A stretch of 64,000 nt of DNA, from the NCBI RefSeq assembly GCF_003478445.1, contig NZ_QUET01000004.1, positions 62,001-126,000 on the forward strand, written 5' to 3'. The first letter of the stretch is position 1, and each line of letters starts with the position of its first letter. The DNA is from Roseburia sp. AM59-24XD (GTDB lineage Bacteria > Bacillota > Clostridia > Lachnospirales > Lachnospiraceae). A model generated the notes under the pieces. The model saw nothing but the letters and a program-made list of their open reading frames with translations. It did no database searches and was not told the origin of the DNA. Positions 19,729-28,651 of this stretch are shown here, one piece after another. Both the position numbers and the translations under genes were made by a program.

Positions 19729-21012
19729 CTAGTTGTTCTTTAGATTTTTCAGTGCGGTGGAAAGCTTGATAGGATTACCGTAGCGAAGGGTACCCATACG
19801 GTAGATCTTGGCAGCAAGCCATCCCGCAGCGATCGTGGATGCGAAAAGGATCACGGCGGAGATTACAATCTCTGATGTGGCGACACTTCCCATGCCGATC
19901 CGCACAAACATGGCGGAGTAGGAAGAAAATGGAAGGAAGGAGCAGATTTTCATGATCGTGCTGTCCGGTGTCGGAAGCTGGAACATAACAATAAAGTAAA
20001 CGATCATGATCAGCATCTGCAGCGTGCCGGCAGATTTGTTGATATCCTCTGTTTTGGAGACAAGTGCGCCCATGGCTCCGTACAGGAATGCATAGAACAG
20101 GAAACCGCCGATGCCAAAGATAGCAAAGCCGGCGAGAACGCTGCCCGGTATCTTGAGCAGCATATCCAGTTTATCGCCCCAGTAGGTGTGGTTGACGCTG
20201 TAGCCTGCCAGAGCAGCCAGAAGGACAGAGCCGAGCTGTACGATGGCTGCCGTGGCACCGGCAAATACCTTGCCAAACAGAAGGTATTTGGCATCGACAC
20301 TTGTGACAAGCACCTCGATGGAGCGGTTGCTTTTCTCGACGGTAACAGAGGTGGCAACCATAACACCGTATAAAATGATCATCATGAAGATAACAACAAC
20401 GAGAGCGTAGCAGTACCAGTAATTATCACCGGCATCCTTGCCGAGAATACGCTCCGTGCAGTTGACCGGAGCATCATAGCCTGCCGAGAAGGAAGCGTAA
20501 TCCAGATCGTTTTGTTCACAGTAGATCTGCTGATGAACCTGAGAAAGAAAGCTCTCGAAGATCGCCTGATTCTCATCGTACATGTTCCGGTTCAGAACAT
20601 AATATTCATAGTTCAAATCGTCTTTCACATCAAATCCGGCAGAGATTTTTTCGGATTTGACTGCCTTTTTCAGCTCTTTTTCACTTTTCATTGTGACAAT
20701 CTCCGTATCGGAAAATGCCTGCTTTAAAATGGACAGGTCCTTAAAAATACCGGTTTCATCCACCAGACCGATGGTGCTGTCCGCTTCGTTGGAGCTGTCA
20801 GAGGAGGCACCGCTGTTGTCGGATGTATCGTCACTTGCGGCGCTTCCGTTAGTCGGCTTATCAAGACCGAGCATGTCAGACATATCGATAAAGCGTGGCA
20901 GAAAGGTTCCGGCGCATAAAAGAACGATCAGTAAAAGTGTGGTTATGGTAAAGGATTTGTTGTTAATGTAGCTTTTTAATTCAAACCCATATATCGTAAA
21001 AAAACGTTTCAT
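19729..21012 (-). CDS. ABC-2 type exporter permease (NatB-like)
   Basis: A 427-residue membrane protein on the minus strand. A first membrane segment (TITTLLLIVLLCAGTFL) precedes a long extracellular region containing a Ser/Asp/Asn-rich low-complexity stretch (about residues 56-80). Five further hydrophobic segments follow from about residue 200, with VTVEKSNRSIEVLVTSVDAKYLLFGK, characteristic of NatB/ABC2_membrane_3 permeases. With the upstream ATPase it should form an exporter; NatAB of Bacillus exports sodium, but related pairs export peptides or drugs, so the substrate is open. It is the second gene of a two-gene operon. Confidence 0.83.
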   Translation of the reverse strand: MKRFFTIYGFELKSYINNKSFTITTLLLIVLLCAGTFLPRFIDMSDMLGLDKPTNGSAASDDTSDNSGASSDSSNEADSTIGLVDETGIFKDLSILKQAFSDTEIVTMKSEKELKKAVKSEKISAGFDVKDDLNYEYYVLNRNMYDENQAIFESFLSQVHQQIYCEQNDLDYASFSAGYDAPVNCTERILGKDAGDNYWYCYALVVVIFMMIILYGVMVATSVTVEKSNRSIEVLVTSVDAKYLLFGKVFAGATAAIVQLGSVLLAALAGYSVNHTYWGDKLDMLLKIPGSVLAGFAIFGIGGFLFYAFLYGAMGALVSKTEDINKSAGTLQMLIMIVYFIVMFQLPTPDSTIMKICSFLPFSSYSAMFVRIGMGSVATSEIVISAVILFASTIAAGWLAAKIYRMGTLRYGNPIKLSTALKNLKNN

Positions 21013-21023
21013 AGAATCCTCAT

Positions 21024-21095
21024 TTCCGGCATAAAGCCTTATGTAATATAATCCTGTGCGTTCGTGTTATTCCCATGTTCCGGCATAAAGCCTTA
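21024..21095. repeat. Two 18-bp direct repeats between exporter genes
   Basis: TTCCGGCATAAAGCCTTA occurs at 21024-21041 and again, identically, at 21078-21095, 54 bp apart, in the gap between the ATPase and permease genes. The half GGCATAAAGCC is itself partly palindromic, so transcripts could form hairpins that tune expression of the downstream permease. Confidence 0.65.
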
Positions 21096-21119
21096 AGGAG
21101 CAGATCTCACGCATTCCCC

Positions 21120-22034
21120 TCATTCTCCGGCTTTCGCTACAAAGATGTCATTTAATGACGGTTTGTATGTCTCAAAATGCTCAATGGTGCAGTCGGAAAG
21201 CTCAGACAGTTCGCGTAAAAGTGTCTGGCGGGATACGCCCTCATTTAAGCGGACGATGACATCCTCTTTGGTCTGTCCCGTTATATGGACACTGTCTGCA
21301 AGCTTTGTGCGAAGCAGGTCAGCAAAATCCTCCGGAGGCATATCGACAGCGCTCAGAACAAGCTGATCCTTGCCAAAGTCACGCTTGATCGTATCGAGGT
21401 GACCGGACAGAACGATCTCTCCATGATTGATGATAACGATATCTTCACAAAATTCCTCGACATAGCTCATCTGGTGGCTGGAGAAAATGACGATCTTGCC
21501 GTCGCGGATCAGCTCCTGCACAACATCCTGCAGAATCTGGGAGTTGACAGGATCAAGACCGCTGAAGGGCTCATCTAAGATCACGATCTCCGGATCGCAG
21601 ACCAGTGTGGAGGCAAGCTGTACCTTCTGCTGATTTCCTTTGGATAAAGTTTCTAACAGTTTATTTTCATATGGAAGAACCTCTAATCGCTCAAGCCAGT
21701 GTCTGGCGTTTATAACAGCACTTTTGCGGCTGATGCCGCGCAGCATGGCGAGATAAACCATCTGTTCCAGAATCTTTCGTTTTGGGTATAAGCCTCTTTC
21801 CTCCGGGAGATATCCGATCTGAACCTTGCGGGGATCAAACGGTTTACCGTCCAGTGTGATCTCTCCGCTGTTCGCATGGAACACATCCATCAGGATACGG
21901 ATCGTTGTCGTCTTGCCGGCACCGTTGCGGCCAAGCAGACCGAGCGCCTTACCGCTTTCCACGGAGAAGGAAATGCCCTTCAGGACATTTGTCTCACCAA
22001 AGGATTTGGTAATATTTTTCACTTCGAGTTTCAT
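21120..22034 (-). CDS. ABC transporter ATP-binding protein (NatA-like)
   Basis: A 304-residue cytoplasmic ATPase. Walker A is GLLGRNGAGKTTT near residue 37, the signature is LSKGNQQKVQLAS, Walker B is IVILDEPFSGLD and the H-loop is FSSHQM. The C-terminal 80 residues form the regulatory extension common in ABC-2 ATPases of the NatA/YhaQ type. ATG at 22034 is chosen because GGAGG precedes it by 7 bp; the upstream in-frame ATG at 22046 overlaps that site. It powers the permease encoded next at 19729-21012. Confidence 0.88.
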   Translation of the reverse strand: MKLEVKNITKSFGETNVLKGISFSVESGKALGLLGRNGAGKTTTIRILMDVFHANSGEITLDGKPFDPRKVQIGYLPEERGLYPKRKILEQMVYLAMLRGISRKSAVINARHWLERLEVLPYENKLLETLSKGNQQKVQLASTLVCDPEIVILDEPFSGLDPVNSQILQDVVQELIRDGKIVIFSSHQMSYVEEFCEDIVIINHGEIVLSGHLDTIKRDFGKDQLVLSAVDMPPEDFADLLRTKLADSVHITGQTKEDVIVRLNEGVSRQTLLRELSELSDCTIEHFETYKPSLNDIFVAKAGE

Positions 22035-22151
22035 AGAAACCTCCATTCATTTTTGAGAAGCTGCTGCAATCGGTTCCAGGGGAACAACAGCAGTTTCTGT
22101 TGAAATATAAAGTCTTAATAACCAGTATAAAAAATATCGGAAGAAATAGCA

Positions 22152-22247
22152 AGTGCCGTCCGAAACAGCTGAGCCCACCTATGCTAAATAACCGGACATA
22201 AGAAATATTATGGGCGAATTACCGTCCTTAGTATGGGAAGTCTTAGG
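22152..22247. repeat. Half-copy of the 1658-2216 element
   Basis: The stretch 22192-22215 is identical to the 24-mer terminus of the element at 1658-2216 (starts CCGGACATAAGAAATAT), followed by the same 14-bp spacer length and TATGGGAAGTCTTAG (22232-22246). Just before it, GTGCCGTCCGAAACAGCTG (22154-22172) is the reverse complement, with one change, of the element's centre at 1862-1880. So this copy joins a central piece directly to one end and looks like a deletion derivative. Confidence 0.65.
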
Positions 22248-22282
22248 AAGAATAAAATCATGGTTGTAGTGGCGAAAATGAA

Positions 22283-22348
22283 TTTACAATCAATTTACGT
22301 TTCATTTACTTGAGGGCGGTAGTGGATTTTACATAGCGTTTTTATAAT
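22283..22348 (+). promoter_or_regulatory. Pho-box-like repeats and -10 of the aminoethylphosphonate operon
   Basis: TTTACA (22283-22288), TTTACG (22294-22299) and TTTACT (22305-22310) are spaced exactly 11 bp, one helical turn, and a fourth TTTACA (22328-22333) lies about two turns further on. The Gram-positive PhoP box is a set of TT(A/T/C)A(C/T)A direct repeats at this period. A perfect TATAAT (22343-22348) follows with no acceptable -35 box, as expected for an activator-dependent promoter. The operon imports a phosphorus source, which supports phosphate-starvation control; binding is inference. Confidence 0.6.
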
Positions 22349-22391
22349 GAATTTCAGTGAGTGAGAGGGTAAAACAGAAAGGAAGACAGAA

Positions 22392-23162
22392 ATGCTTAAA
22401 TTAGAACATATCAGCAAATCCTTTGACGGCGTCAATGTACTTAACGACCTGTCACTGGAGGTGGAGGATGGCGAGATCGTTTCGATCCTCGGACCGTCAG
22501 GCTGTGGAAAGACAACATTATTAAATCTGATCCTTGGTATTACAAAGGCAGATCAGGGACAGATCATATATCAGGGAAAAGACATAACAGAGATTCCCAT
22601 GGAAAAACGAGAGTTTAATATTGTATTTCAGGATTATGCATTGTTTCCAAATCTGAATGTATATCAGAATATTGTATACGGACTTCGCAACAAACCGAAT
22701 ATTTCCAAGACGGAGGAGGTTGATGCGATGATCGATCTGTTAGAACTCAGACCACATTTAAAGAAAGGAATCGACCAGCTGTCAGGCGGACAGAAACAGC
22801 GAGTGGCACTGGCGAGAACCATGGTCATGAAGCCGAAGATCCTCTTGCTTGACGAGCCGCTTTCCGCACTGGATGGCGTGATCAAGGAGTCGATCAAGAG
22901 CAAGATCAAAACGATCTCAAGGCAGTTTCATCTGACGACGATCATTGTTACCCATGATCCGGAGGAGGCGTTGACCTTATCCGACCGGGTGCTGATCATT
23001 GAGAAAGGAAAGATCTCACAGTACGATACACCTCTTGGCATTGTGAATGCGCCGGAGAATGAATTTGTGGAGCATTTCATATTAAATCAGTTAATCATCA
23101 AGCGGGATAATATTCTGACATTATTTGGAAATGTACCGTTAGAAGCAGGGAAAGCGGTGTAA
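22392..23162 (+). CDS. phnT: 2-aminoethylphosphonate ABC transporter ATP-binding protein
   Basis: A 256-residue cytoplasmic ATPase. Walker A is ILGPSGCGKTTLLN, the signature LSGGQKQRVALAR, Walker B ILLLDEPLSALD and the H-loop VTHDPEEALTLSDR, of the iron/spermidine/phosphonate importer type. It is the first gene of an operon whose later genes encode a fused permease, a binding lipoprotein and both enzymes of 2-aminoethylphosphonate breakdown, which is why the PhnT assignment is preferred over iron or putrescine import. The ribosome site is AAAGGAAG, 7 bp upstream; the permease GTG starts two bases after its stop. Confidence 0.85.
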   Translation: MLKLEHISKSFDGVNVLNDLSLEVEDGEIVSILGPSGCGKTTLLNLILGITKADQGQIIYQGKDITEIPMEKREFNIVFQDYALFPNLNVYQNIVYGLRNKPNISKTEEVDAMIDLLELRPHLKKGIDQLSGGQKQRVALARTMVMKPKILLLDEPLSALDGVIKESIKSKIKTISRQFHLTTIIVTHDPEEALTLSDRVLIIEKGKISQYDTPLGIVNAPENEFVEHFILNQLIIKRDNILTLFGNVPLEAGKAV

Positions 23163-23164
23163 AA

Positions 23165-24832
23165 GTGAGAAAAAATTCAATTGGCATTAAAGTAATATTT
23201 ATGATTCTGACCGTTTTCTTTGTTCTGTTTTTGGGACTGCCGGTCATTCGTTTACTGTGCCGCTCCTTCTCGGGAGAGGACGGAGGGGTCACACTTTCTG
23301 TTTATCAGAGCGTGTTTCAGCAGAAGAAATTTGGACAGGCACTTGGCAACAGTTTTCTGATCGCAGCGCTTGCCGCAGGGCTTGCAACGATTGTCGCATT
23401 CATTCTTGCTTATACCTGCTATTATACAAATTTGCCGAAACGCTTCAAAAATATCATACGTCTGGCGGCGATGTTGCCGATGTTTCTTCCAACGATCACA
23501 TATGGTTTCGCAATTATTTACTCGTTTGGTCATCAGGGATTGATCACGAAAACCTTAGGACATACACTTCCGTTTGAACTTTACGGAATCTTTGGTCTGC
23601 TTGTGGGCTACAGCGTGTATACGATACCGGTAGCATTTCTGTTAGTCAGCAATACGATGCAGTACATAGACAAAAAGGTCATGATCGTATCAAAGGTTAT
23701 GGGAGATAAAGCACATGCAACCTTCTGGATCGCCATTGTGCGTCCGCTTCTCGGAACACTCTGCGGCGCATTTATTCAGGCATTTTTCTTAAGCTTCACG
23801 GATTTTGGTATTCCGGCATCCGTAGGCGGCCGGTTTGAGGTTGTTGCAAGTGTGCTATATGACCAGATGCTCGGAGGCATTCCGAATTTCGGAAAGGGAG
23901 CCGCAGTAGCGATGATCATGCTGCTTCCGTCGATTGTGAGTATCTGTCTTTTACAGTATCTGGAGCGGTTTAATATCCGTTATAAAAAGATCAGCGACGC
24001 AGAACTGTCCCAAAACGTGGTCCGAGATGTTGTGTGGTCAATTTTGTCTGTCATTGCACTTGTTTTGATGCTGTGCATTTTCGTTGTCATCTTTGTGGCA
24101 CCGTTTGTCACAGACTGGCCAAATAAAATATCCTTTTCCATGGAACATTTCGTGTCTGTTTTTACGGACAGTGATCTGTTAAGCATTTATGGAAATACAC
24201 TGGCAATGGCAGTTTTATCGGCGGCAGCCGGTACGCTGGCAGCTTATGGCGCAGCACTTGTGACTGCAAGAAGCCGGATGCCGAAGTGGTGCAAGGGTGT
24301 TGTGGAAGGGATCGCCATGGTCACGAACACGATACCGGGTATGGTTCTCGGCGTGGCATATATGTTTGTGTTCTCCGGCACCAGTCTGCAGAATACGATG
24401 GGACTGCTCATCATCTGTAATGTGATCCACTATTTTTCATCGCCTTATCTTATGATGAAAAATTCGTTGTCCAAACTGAATGAAAGCTGGGAGACAACAG
24501 CCGGTCTGATGGGAGATTCCTGGATTAAAACGATCATCCGGATCGTGACGCCAAATGTAAAGGAAAGTCTGTGGAGTGTTTTTGGATATTATTTCACCAA
24601 CTCCTGCGTTACCGTCAGTGCCATTATCTTTCTGGTTGGTTCCAGAACTATGGTGCTTACCACGAAGATCAAGCAGCTCCAGTATCTCAACAAATTTAAT
24701 GAGGTATTCGTGTTATCACTGCTGATCTTTTTCACCAATCTGATAGCCAAAGCTCTGTTTGCAGGGCTTGCTAAATATAAACCAATGCGTGTTACGCAAA
24801 AATTATTCCAAAAGAAGGAGACATTATGTTAA
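23165..24832 (+). CDS. phnU: 2-aminoethylphosphonate ABC transporter permease, fused double domain
   Basis: A 555-residue inner-membrane protein with about twelve hydrophobic segments, two permease domains in one chain (FbpB-like; the family annotated as PhnU2). EAA-loop-like motifs for contact with the ATPase occur in both halves: VMGDKAHATFWIAIVRPLLG and LMGDSWIKTIIRIVTPNVKE. It starts with GTG immediately after phnT and its last seven bases overlap the start of phnS, so translation is coupled. It should carry 2-aminoethylphosphonate inward using ATP hydrolysed by PhnT. Confidence 0.83.
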   Translation: MRKNSIGIKVIFMILTVFFVLFLGLPVIRLLCRSFSGEDGGVTLSVYQSVFQQKKFGQALGNSFLIAALAAGLATIVAFILAYTCYYTNLPKRFKNIIRLAAMLPMFLPTITYGFAIIYSFGHQGLITKTLGHTLPFELYGIFGLLVGYSVYTIPVAFLLVSNTMQYIDKKVMIVSKVMGDKAHATFWIAIVRPLLGTLCGAFIQAFFLSFTDFGIPASVGGRFEVVASVLYDQMLGGIPNFGKGAAVAMIMLLPSIVSICLLQYLERFNIRYKKISDAELSQNVVRDVVWSILSVIALVLMLCIFVVIFVAPFVTDWPNKISFSMEHFVSVFTDSDLLSIYGNTLAMAVLSAAAGTLAAYGAALVTARSRMPKWCKGVVEGIAMVTNTIPGMVLGVAYMFVFSGTSLQNTMGLLIICNVIHYFSSPYLMMKNSLSKLNESWETTAGLMGDSWIKTIIRIVTPNVKESLWSVFGYYFTNSCVTVSAIIFLVGSRTMVLTTKIKQLQYLNKFNEVFVLSLLIFFTNLIAKALFAGLAKYKPMRVTQKLFQKKETLC

Positions 24833-25832
24833 AAAGAAGAATTATGAGTATGGGACTGGCAGTGATGCTTGCTGCCACAGCGATGACAGGATGTGGAAAC
24901 AGTGCAAAATCGGGAAGTTCCGATTCCGCAGACAAAAAGGTAGTTATTTATTCCAACGCAGACGATGAGGCGATCACCGCAATGCAGAATGCATTGGATA
25001 ACAATGGTTATAAAGGAAAATATTCGTTTGAGGGCTTTGGAACCTCCGAACTTGGCGGAAAGCTTTTGGCAGAAGGGAAAAATATCGAGGCAGATATGGT
25101 GACAATGAGTACCTTCTATCTGGACAGCGCGCAGAAGCAGAACAACATGTTCAAGAAGCTTGATTTTGAGGTAAATACCATTGACAAATTCGGCGATTAC
25201 GCGGCACCGATCACCTCACAGGAGGGTGCGATCATTTTAAACACCGATCTGATGAAAGAACTCAAGCTGACAACACCAACCTGCTTAAAGGATCTGACGA
25301 AGTCAGAGTATAAGGGACATCTTTCCATTACTGATGTTAAGTCATCTTCTACCGCATGGCTTCTGATGCAGGCTCTGATCTCTGAGTATGGCGAGAAGGA
25401 AGCACAGAATATCCTGAAGCAGATCTATATCAATGCAGGAGATCATATCGAAGATTCCGGATCTGCCCCACTGAAGCTCTGCCGTGCCGGCGAGGTTGCA
25501 ATCGGCTTTGGCCTCAGACATCAGGCAGTTGCCGATAAGGAAGACGGTCAGCCGATTGATTTTGTAGATCCGACCGAGGGTAACTTTTCTCTGACCGAGT
25601 CTGTTGCTGTAATTGACAAGGGTGACAAGAGCAATCCTGAGGCAATGAAGATGGCACAGTGCATTATCGAAAACGGTCGTAAGGAGCTGCAGCAGTCTTA
25701 TCCTAACCCTCTTTATAAGGGAGAGTCCTCTGACAATAAGAATAAGTCAAAATATCCGAGACCTTCTCAGAGCCGCTTACCTTTGAACTGTATGAGAAGC
25801 ATCAGCAGTTATCTGATGAGGTAATGCCATAA
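24826..25832 (+). CDS. phnS: 2-aminoethylphosphonate-binding lipoprotein, frameshifted near the end
   Basis: About 335 residues after frame repair. The N-terminus is a lipoprotein signal with lipobox MTGCGN, then KKVVIYSNADDEAITAMQN, the usual start of the iron/phosphonate-binding protein fold of ABC importers. It should catch 2-aminoethylphosphonate at the outer face and pass it to the PhnU permease. Near 25765 (CCTTCTCAGAGCC) the frame shifts by one: as written the protein ends at 25824 in an unlikely tail, while the next frame gives EPLTFELYEKHQQLSDEVMP and stops at 25830-25832. AAGGAG lies 6 bp before the ATG. Confidence 0.83.
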
Positions 25833-25909
25833 CAGGGACAAAACTAAAGATGAGTATGAAAAAAGGGAAAATAAAATAGAAAATCAAAATTTCAGAAATG
25901 AGGCGTAAC

Positions 25910-26998
25910 ATGCAATATAAGTTATTAACACCGGGACCGCTTACAACAACGGATACGGTCAAACAGGAAATGATGGTGGATCACTGTACATGGGATGATG
26001 ATTATAAGCAGGTGACCCAGAAAATAAGAAGTGGTCTGTTAGAGCTTGCAGGCGTATCGCCGGAGGAATATACGACGGTACTGATGCAGGGAAGCGGAAC
26101 CTTTGGTGTTGAGGCTGCCATAACGACGTTGACCGGGAAGGACGATCATCTTCTGATCCTTGCGAATGGTTCTTATGGCGAGAGAATGGCAGACATTGCC
26201 AGACATGCCGGTATCCATTATCAGATGCATCAGTGGCCGATCGATCAGCAGCCGGATGCCGCTACAGTAGAGCAGATCTTAAAGGAGCATCAGGAGATCA
26301 CTCATGTTTCTATGGTGCACAGTGAAACGACAAGCGGTATTTTAAATGATGTTGCATCCATCGGAGCTGTTGTCAAAAATGCCGGCGCCGTATTTATTGT
26401 CGATGCAATGAGCAGCTTTGCCGGTGTGGAGATTCCTGTAAAGGAATGGGGCATTGACTGCATTATCAGCAGTGCCAATAAATGTATTCAGGGTGTGCCG
26501 GGCTTTTCCTATGTGATCCTGCGTAAGGATCTGCTCGAGCAGAGCGAGGGAAATGCAAGATCACTTTCTCTGGATCTGTATGACCAGTACAAGACGATGA
26601 ATGTGGACGGCAAATGGCGTTTCACCTCACCAACACATGTTGTGCTGGCATTTGCAAAGGCAATGGAAGAACTGAAGGAAGAGGGCGGTATTGCAGCACG
26701 TCATCAGCGTTATTACAATAATGAGGTACTTCTTCGCGAGAAAATGTCCGTACTTGGGTTTGTCCCGTTTTTGGGACAGGATGTACAGGGACCGATCATC
26801 ACAACCTTCTATTATCCGGAGAACTGCAATTTCACATTTCGTGAAATGTATGACTACATCAAGGAAAGAGGATATGTACTATATCCCGGAAAGACAACGA
26901 AGGAGGAGACCTTCCGTGTCGGCAACATCGGAGAGATTTATCCGGAGGATATCGAGAAGCTCTGCAGTCTGTTAAAAGAATTTCTGGAATCACGATAG
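25910..26998 (+). CDS. phnW: 2-aminoethylphosphonate--pyruvate aminotransferase
   Basis: A 362-residue class V PLP-dependent aminotransferase. It starts YKLLTPGPLTTTDTVKQEMM, the PhnW hallmark, has the aspartate in FIVDAMSSFAG and the PLP lysine in SSANKCIQGVPG, and the arginine near TFRVGNIGEIYPEDI for substrate carboxylate or phosphonate. It moves the amino group of 2-aminoethylphosphonate to pyruvate, giving phosphonoacetaldehyde and alanine. The start at 25910 has GAGGCG 6 bp before it; an earlier ATG at 25898 overlaps that site. phnX follows 16 bp downstream. Confidence 0.93.
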   Translation: MQYKLLTPGPLTTTDTVKQEMMVDHCTWDDDYKQVTQKIRSGLLELAGVSPEEYTTVLMQGSGTFGVEAAITTLTGKDDHLLILANGSYGERMADIARHAGIHYQMHQWPIDQQPDAATVEQILKEHQEITHVSMVHSETTSGILNDVASIGAVVKNAGAVFIVDAMSSFAGVEIPVKEWGIDCIISSANKCIQGVPGFSYVILRKDLLEQSEGNARSLSLDLYDQYKTMNVDGKWRFTSPTHVVLAFAKAMEELKEEGGIAARHQRYYNNEVLLREKMSVLGFVPFLGQDVQGPIITTFYYPENCNFTFREMYDYIKERGYVLYPGKTTKEETFRVGNIGEIYPEDIEKLCSLLKEFLESR

Positions 26999-27014
26999 AA
27001 AGGACGTTAAAGCG

Positions 27015-27785
27015 ATGGACATTGAACTGGTAATTATGGACTGGGCGGGAACAACCGTGGATTACGGCTGCTTCGCTCCGGTATATGCTTTTGAAAAGGC
27101 ATTTAAAGAGGTTGGTATCGTACCGACCATGGAGGAGATCCGTGAGCCGATGGGAATGCTCAAAAAGGACCATATCCGCACAATGCTGGCGATGAGACGT
27201 ATTCATGAACTCTGGCTTGCGCAGAACGGCAAAGAGCCGGATGAGCCGGATGTTGAGCGAATTTATGATATATTTGAAAAGAAGCTGATGGAGGGTCTGG
27301 CGGAATATACCGATCCGAAAGAGGGCTGTCTGGAATGCATGGATAAACTGCGTGAGCATGGTATCCGCATTGGCTCAACCACCGGCTACACACATGCGAT
27401 GATGGATGTAGTCGAGAAGGAGGCAGCGGCAAAGGGATATCATCCGGATCTTCTGGTCACACCGGAGGACGTGGATGGAAATGGACGCCCGAAGCCGTAT
27501 ATGATCTTCCGCAATATGCAGCTTTTACAAGCAGAGGATATCCGGAAGGTCATGAAGGTGGGAGACACTGCTTCTGATATGAAAGAGGGCAAGAATGCCG
27601 GCGTATATACGGTTGGCGTTCTGGAGGGAAGTTCCGCTCTTGGGATGAGTCAGGAGGAATTTGAAGGACTGACCGGACAGGAACAGCAAAAGGAGCTTGA
27701 CCGTGCCAAAAAGATATTGATGGATGCCGGTGCAGATCGTGTGATCCGCAGTTTAAAAGAGCTTCCTCATATTATTTTCTCATAA
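27015..27785 (+). CDS. phnX: Phosphonoacetaldehyde hydrolase (phosphonatase)
   Basis: A 256-residue HAD-superfamily enzyme. The nucleophile aspartate is in VIMDWAGTTVDYGCFAP near residue 9, the Schiff-base lysine in EPMGMLKKDHIRTM near residue 50, and the later motifs are STTGYTHAMMD and MKVGDTASDMKEGKNAG. Together these residues are specific to phosphonatase, which cleaves the C-P bond to acetaldehyde and phosphate. It completes the two-step pathway begun by PhnW. The operon ends at the strong terminator 20 bp downstream. Confidence 0.95.
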   Translation: MDIELVIMDWAGTTVDYGCFAPVYAFEKAFKEVGIVPTMEEIREPMGMLKKDHIRTMLAMRRIHELWLAQNGKEPDEPDVERIYDIFEKKLMEGLAEYTDPKEGCLECMDKLREHGIRIGSTTGYTHAMMDVVEKEAAAKGYHPDLLVTPEDVDGNGRPKPYMIFRNMQLLQAEDIRKVMKVGDTASDMKEGKNAGVYTVGVLEGSSALGMSQEEFEGLTGQEQQKELDRAKKILMDAGADRVIRSLKELPHIIFS

Positions 27786-27803
27786 ATAGAATAACTAACA
27801 CCC

Positions 27804-27838
27804 AAAGAGCCGGAAATAGTTTGTATTTCCGGTTCTTT
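27804..27838. terminator. Intrinsic terminator after phnX
   Basis: AAAGAGCCGGAAATA (27804-27818) pairs with TATTTCCGGTTCTTT (27824-27838), 15 bp with one G-U pair and a 5-nt loop. It is symmetrical enough to also serve the response-regulator gene on the other strand. Confidence 0.88.
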
Positions 27839-27842
27839 ATTG

Positions 27843-27907
27843 TATAGGAAAATGTTCGTAACATAGTGAGAATCAAGGAGAAATGCTGGATTTGCCCTTT
27901 TGGGTGC
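27843..27907. repeat. Intergenic repeat family B, copy 2
   Basis: ATAGGAAAATGTTCGTAACA, then GAGAATCAAGGAGAAATGCT and GGATTTGCCCTTTT. It aligns over about 60 bp, at roughly 80 percent by eye, with 33290-33352, and over its first half with 2285-2320. It occupies the gap between the phnX terminator and the response-regulator stop codon. Confidence 0.6.
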
Positions 27908-27908
27908 G

Positions 27909-28529
27909 TCAGGAATGTTGATAAAAGAACACGGCAAGCTGGGTGCGGTCGCGCAGCTGCAGCTTCTCGAGAATACCGCTGAGATAGTTGCGGATGGTAC
28001 CTTCGCTGAGAAAGAGCCGTGCGGCAATTTCTTTGTTGCTGAGTCCCTGCGCGACCAGAGTGATGATCTCGTATTCTTTTTGTGAAATGTCGTGAGCACT
28101 GTAGTTAAAGGAGGCTTCCTGCTGCATAAGCCCGGGGAGCTTCTCCATGATCTCGCTGCCATAGACATTCTGACCGGAATAGACAGCGTTTAGTGCCGGG
28201 ATGATCGTTTCATAATCCTGTTTGATGATGTAGCCCTTTGCGCCAAGCTGCAGAGCTTTTGTGATGTACTCGTCATCCACGAAGGTGGTAAGAAACAGCA
28301 CTCTGGCATCCGGAAACTGCTCAAGCACATCCGACAGTGCGTCCGTCCCATTGCGGTGCTGCATACGGATATCCATCAGAAGAATATCCGGACGGTACTG
28401 CTGATACAAGGGCAATGCATCGCTGCCGTCATGACCGATCGCAGATACATGAATGTCACCGGAGGCTTCGAGGATCATTTTTAATGACATGCAGACAAGC
28501 TGGTCATCGTCTATAAGAACTATATTCAT
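27909..28529 (-). CDS. NarL/DesR-type response regulator
   Basis: A 206-residue regulator. The receiver domain starts MNIVLIDDDQLVCMSLKMIL with the acidic pocket, the phosphoacceptor aspartate in DILLMDIRMQHRNG and the lysine in GYIIKQ. The LuxR-type DNA-binding domain has ITLVAQGLSNKEIAARLFLS and EGTIRNYLSGILEKL. The cognate kinase is immediately upstream on the same strand, and the divergent ABC exporter is the likely target. ATG at 28529 is preferred, since GGAAAGGAAAA lies 8 bp before it; longer in-frame extension to 28652 would overlap the kinase end and lacks such a site. Confidence 0.9.
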   Translation of the reverse strand: MNIVLIDDDQLVCMSLKMILEASGDIHVSAIGHDGSDALPLYQQYRPDILLMDIRMQHRNGTDALSDVLEQFPDARVLFLTTFVDDEYITKALQLGAKGYIIKQDYETIIPALNAVYSGQNVYGSEIMEKLPGLMQQEASFNYSAHDISQKEYEIITLVAQGLSNKEIAARLFLSEGTIRNYLSGILEKLQLRDRTQLAVFFYQHS

Positions 28530-28651
28530 AAGTGATTTTCCTTTCCTGATATCAATTTTGTGATTGATTTCTACTACGTTAATTTTGTCTGTTTTTATTT
28601 CTGCCTTCTTGATCTGTGGACAAGAAGGATTCCGTATATTCAAGCTGTTCA

